Positions 61,601 through 64,000 of a stretch of 64,000 nt of DNA are shown here, in pieces. The translations under genes and the position numbers were made by a program. The notes under the pieces were generated by a model. It was given only the letters and a program-made list of their open reading frames with translations, was not told the DNA's origin and did no database searches. Source of the stretch: Gallionellales bacterium GWA2_60_142 (GTDB lineage Bacteria; Pseudomonadota; Gammaproteobacteria; Burkholderiales; Gallionellaceae); contig MGWR01000050.1 in the NCBI GenBank assembly GCA_001801085.1, positions 1 through 64,000 of the forward strand. Direction: 5' to 3'. Positions within the stretch are counted from its first letter, which is position 1; each line of letters opens with the position of its first letter.

Positions 61601-61945
61601 ATGAACGAATCTTTGCACGAGAGCGCCCATTTCATGAAAATGGGCGCCGATTTCATGCTCGGCATGGTGGGGTACTGGACCCGGGATCTGCGTTCGACTT
61701 TCGCCAACCGGGAGTATCTGAACTGGTTCGGCAAGAGCCCGGAGGAAATGCGCGGGGTCCCTGTCCAGGATTTGCTGGGCGGCGAATTGTTCCGCAAACA
61801 CGAGCCCTATATCCGTGCCGCCCTCGCGGGCCAGCCCCAGAAGTTCGACTACCCCCTGGCGTGGGCGACTATATATTCGAGCCGCTGTTGCGAGGCCTTG
61901 ATGAAACCGTTTGCCCTGAGTTGTTTCAGGTCAGGTTCATTTTGA
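61601..61945 (+). pseudogene. PAS-domain signalling gene truncated after about 86 residues
   Basis: Residues about 8-86 match a PAS_4-type domain (MLGMVGYWTRDLRSTFANRE, SPEEMRGVPVQDLLGGELF, PYIRAALAGQPQKFDYPL). Such proteins normally finish the PAS fold and continue with a GGDEF, kinase or receptor domain. Here similarity ends at about 61860 and the frame closes at 61945 within unrelated sequence that leads into a cluster of hairpins. It is probably a remnant cut by insertion or deletion. Confidence 0.7.
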
Positions 61946-61969
61946 TTATCAACACAGTTCGTCTTAAAC

Positions 61970-62087
61970 CACCGGCTTTAACCGGTGACTTTGACTTTCC
62001 GGAATTGACTCATGCGCGTCTAGCCGGAGCGATTGGCGACTTTAGTCGTCGCGACGACTGCGCTAACCCACCAGCTTTAGCTGGTGG
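61970..62087. repeat. Cluster of REP-like hairpins with TTTA loops
   Basis: CACCGGCTTTAACCGGTG (61970-61987), CGACTTTAGTCG (62037-62048), overlapping the palindrome GTCGTCGCGACGAC (62045-62058), and CCACCAGCTTTAGCTGGTGG (62068-62087). Each pairs around a CTTTA core, as in REP/IS200-type end hairpins recognised by Y1 (RAYT-like) transposases. No transposase is present in the window, so this may be a non-autonomous element. Confidence 0.65.
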
Positions 62088-62103
62088 TAGTTAAGTTGCG
62101 AAA

Positions 62104-62697
62104 TCAACTACCGCTGACGCGAAACCAGCCGGCAATGCTGCGTCGAGTGGCGTGAGAGACGAGTACTTCATGAGGAAAAGATTCACTCAGGAAAATGATC
62201 ATCGTGCCGAAGGTCGGGTTCACCGTTGCGATCACCGACTTTCCTGTCGGCTCGAACACCACCAGCTCGCCCCCGTCGCAGGTATGCCAGTCTTCGTTCA
62301 AGTACAGCACCGTGGTCAGTATCCGGTTCTTCTTGCCTTGCAGCACATCGGAATGTTTTGCATAACCATCGCCTTTGCCGTAGATGGCGTAATGGCATTC
62401 ATAATCGAACAAGCCCAGATAAAGCGCCGCATTCAGCCCCAGACGCAGTTCTTCCATGCAGGCCAGATAGGCCTGATCGGTGTCGTTGCCTGCATCCAGC
62501 CAGTCGATCACGTCGCCGCGTATAGTCCCGATCTGCTGCTTCGCCGCGCCTCTACCCACCTGGGCCGCATGAAAACGCGCGGGATCGTTATCGTGGCAGC
62601 GCGTGAATAAATCTGCCAATAGTTTATCGACCAGCGGTTTAGCCAGAACGATGTAGCCGGTATGCTCAAGCTGTTTGGAAATCTCGGCGATGTCCAT
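62104..62697 (-). CDS. 2-oxoglutarate/Fe(II)-dependent oxygenase
   Basis: A 197-residue protein of the 2OG-FeII_Oxy family (prolyl-4-hydroxylase/PiuC-like fold). The metal triad is His and Asp in YAKHSDVLQGKK and a distal His in ESFPHEVLVSHATRRSIAGW, whose Arg would bind 2-oxoglutarate. The substrate is unknown: a protein prolyl or arginyl side chain is common for this subgroup. The ATG at 62697 begins the family start (MDIAEISKQLEHTGYIVLAK); the frame extends 42 codons further upstream without similarity. Confidence 0.85.
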   Translation of the reverse strand: MDIAEISKQLEHTGYIVLAKPLVDKLLADLFTRCHDNDPARFHAAQVGRGAAKQQIGTIRGDVIDWLDAGNDTDQAYLACMEELRLGLNAALYLGLFDYECHYAIYGKGDGYAKHSDVLQGKKNRILTTVLYLNEDWHTCDGGELVVFEPTGKSVIATVNPTFGTMIIFLSESFPHEVLVSHATRRSIAGWFRVSGS

Positions 62698-62837
62698 AAG
62701 TGCGCGGAGTCTAGCAGTTATGGCTCCATGGGCTGGAACTGATTGTGAATTCGCTAAAGTTGTATCGCTAATAGATACAACAAAAGGCTCATCGCACTCG
62801 CAATATAGAAGGCTGTATCTCAATAGACTGGGGTTTC

Positions 62838-62863
62838 GTAGGTTGGGTTAGCGCAGCATAACC
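62838..62863. repeat. GTAGGTTGGGTTAGCGCAGC-type repeat
   Basis: GTAGGTTGGGTTAGCGCAGC followed by ATAACC is a well-known type of intergenic repeat in proteobacteria, forming a short hairpin (GGGTTA/TAACCt). It lies between the oxygenase gene and the CheB-like pseudogene. Confidence 0.55.
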
Positions 62864-62976
62864 TGATGTATACCCGGCGAATCCATCCGTGCTGTAGTGT
62901 TGATTAGAAGCCGTGGCCCTGATTATTGTTCGTTAGCGGACAGAGTGATTGTTGGTCATTCATTACCCTTCAAGCC

Positions 62977-63491
62977 ATGGTCAACAGCATGGTCGAAAAG
63001 GTTATGGAGATGAATGACAAGGCAGATACCCGGGCAAAAGATTTTCCCATCGTGTGTGTCGGCGGATCGGCGGGCGACCTCGATGCCTATATTCGCTTGT
63101 TGCAAAATCTTCCGGCCGATATGGGGGTGGCGATCGTCATCGTGAATCACATTACCGAAATGCCTACCCACCTGCGACGGAGAGTTCATGCTCAAGCTCA
63201 TATCCAAGCCAGCGCGGCTGGCCCGATGTCATCTCCGTCTTCCTGCGCTCACTCACCCGCTACTGGGACGGCAAGCTGGTTGCCGTGATCGTCTCTGGTT
63301 ACGATGGCGACGGGGCCGCGGCAATGTGCGGCATCAAACAAGTCGGCGGCATCACCGTCGCGCAGAAACTCAGTACCGCAAAGCAACCGGATATGCCTGC
63401 AAGCGCAATCGAAAGCGGCTGCATCGACTTTATTTTGTCGCCGGAAGATATTGCAAAAGAGATCATACGAATTGCGCGGGTTGAAGCCTGA
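62977..63491 (+). pseudogene. CheB-like methylesterase domain with internal deletion and frame change
   Basis: The first part (about 63030-63175) encodes FPIVCVGGSAGDLDAYIRLL and VAIVIVNHITEMPTHL, the N-terminal half of a CheB catalytic domain with the Ser and His of the active site. After about 63180 the next recognisable piece, in another frame (63230-63491), is VISVFLRSLTRYWDGKLVAV, IVSGYDGDGAAAMCGIKQVG and SAIESGCIDFILSPEDI, with the catalytic Asp. About 60 central residues are missing and the two halves are out of frame, so no active enzyme is expected. Homologues are either CheB or the CheB-CheR-PAS fusion kinases. Confidence 0.75.
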
Positions 63492-63645
63492 GTAATCAGC
63501 TCTTGTGGGCAAGTCGGTAGTCTGTAGATCGCCTATTGACGGGCGCTTCCATGAAGCTTGGTTGTGGAACTAATGCGAACCCGCCCCTTTTAGCCGAGGG
63601 TCCGGCTGAAGGAAATGCGAAGCTGGCCCCTTTAGCTCTCAGACC
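63492..63645. other. Intergenic region with imperfect direct repeat
   Basis: About 150 bases. AATGCGAACCCGCCCCTTTT (about 63571) and AATGCGAAGCTGGCCCCTTT (about 63614) are imperfect direct repeats, each followed by AGC. No gene is supported. Confidence 0.4.
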
Positions 63646-64000
63646 CTAAAAGCGCAAATCCAGCGCCTTGCACAGGAACTCCATGTAGGGCGCAGCCTGC
63701 CGGAAACGTTCCACCACCAGCGTGCGCAGCTTCTTCGATGTCACTTCGGCTGTACTCAACGCGGCCATGCCGATGAAGTCCTTGCGCTTCAGGTCTTCCA
63801 CCAGCGGATTATCCTTGGCGAAGCCGCGCGGCGCGTTGACGAGCGAGTCGCCTTCGAGCGTGAAATGTTCGCGGAAATCCTTGTCGTCGCGCGCCGCGAC
63901 CCACGCATCGGGATGTTCGACGATGGCGCTGCGTATTTTGAACAGCGCATCCGCCTCGGGACGCCACAGGCCGATGCCGAGAAAACACCCGCCTGGTTCG
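63646..64000 (-). CDS. DUF2461 (TIGR02453) family protein, 5' part outside the window
   Basis: The last 117 residues of a DUF2461 protein: CFLGIGLWRPEADALFKIRS, LEGDSLVNAPRGFAKDNPLV, EDLKRKDFIGMAALSTAEVT and a short C-terminus ending in LCKALDLRF. The start lies beyond the right edge. The family is widespread and uncharacterised, often about 220 residues long. Reading frame and stop are clear. Confidence 0.88.
   Translation of the reverse strand, partial: EPGGCFLGIGLWRPEADALFKIRSAIVEHPDAWVAARDDKDFREHFTLEGDSLVNAPRGFAKDNPLVEDLKRKDFIGMAALSTAEVTSKKLRTLVVERFRQAAPYMEFLCKALDLRF

Overview
The window (about 60% G+C by eye) looks like a chromosome segment of a betaproteobacterium. The block kdsD-kdsC-lptC-lptA-lptB-rpoN-hpf-ptsN-hprK-rapZ, the RegBA redox pair, SlmA and the dacC-dat-ybeD-lipB order all fit that class. 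The many PAS/GGDEF and sensor-kinase genes fit a freshwater, possibly iron- or sulfur-oxidising member of Nitrosomonadales (Gallionellaceae-like). The family is an inference; the class is fairly safe.

Layout. 0.3-14.3 kb: a two-component/c-di-GMP signalling fringe around a hybrid type II secretion/type IV pilus locus (GspG, GspF, GspE, PilM/N/O/P-like proteins, a lipoprotein secretin with a C-terminal cohesin-like domain, three further pseudopilins), with a NarL-type regulator and two NarX-like kinases, one of which has a decayed ATP site. 14.4-15.3 kb: a lytic transglycosylase and a cluster of REP-like hairpins. 15.3-22.5 kb: a Zorya-like operon (ZorA motor, ZorB peptidoglycan-binding stator, ZorC EH-signature protein) with no ZorD helicase, beside a class III cyclase-FHA protein and a membrane-anchored Ser/Thr kinase. 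22.7-25.2 kb: an RsuA-family pseudouridine synthase and Lnt. 25.3-28.2 kb: a TonB-dependent receptor, a YfiR-like protein and a CHASE8 sensor cut off by a recombination junction. 28.1-31.6 kb: an apparently acquired module (truncated cyclophilin-like lipoprotein, YahK-like dehydrogenase, Tat-exported hydrolase, divergent LysR). 31.9-45.6 kb: housekeeping genes (KefB/C-type antiporter, Kdo/LPS transport, RpoN, PTS-Ntr, RapZ, LipB, Dat, PBP5). 45.8-50 kb: a lone CZB protein, HDOD, RegA/RegB and a PCuAC copper chaperone. 50-57.1 kb: ArgB, a HAD nucleotidase, SlmA, DAHP synthase, a CHASE8 hybrid kinase and a ChaA-type antiporter. 57.3-64 kb: a Lys/Ala-rich DUF2934 protein, a large PAS-GGDEF-EAL protein behind an 8-bp tandem repeat, DUF1841, a PAS fragment ending in REP hairpins, a 2OG-Fe(II) oxygenase, a CheB-like pseudogene and a partial DUF2461 gene.

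The strongest candidate for an unusual system is the 15.3-22.5 kb block. A proton-driven ZorAB-like complex and ZorC are present, but the usual type I nuclease/helicase is absent. Nucleotide-cyclase, FHA and Ser/Thr kinase genes lie immediately next to it, suggesting a signalling-coupled Zorya relative. Secondary candidates are the cohesin-tailed secretin locus and a RegB kinase with a Met/His-rich insert next to a copper chaperone. No rRNA, tRNA or CRISPR array was recognised.
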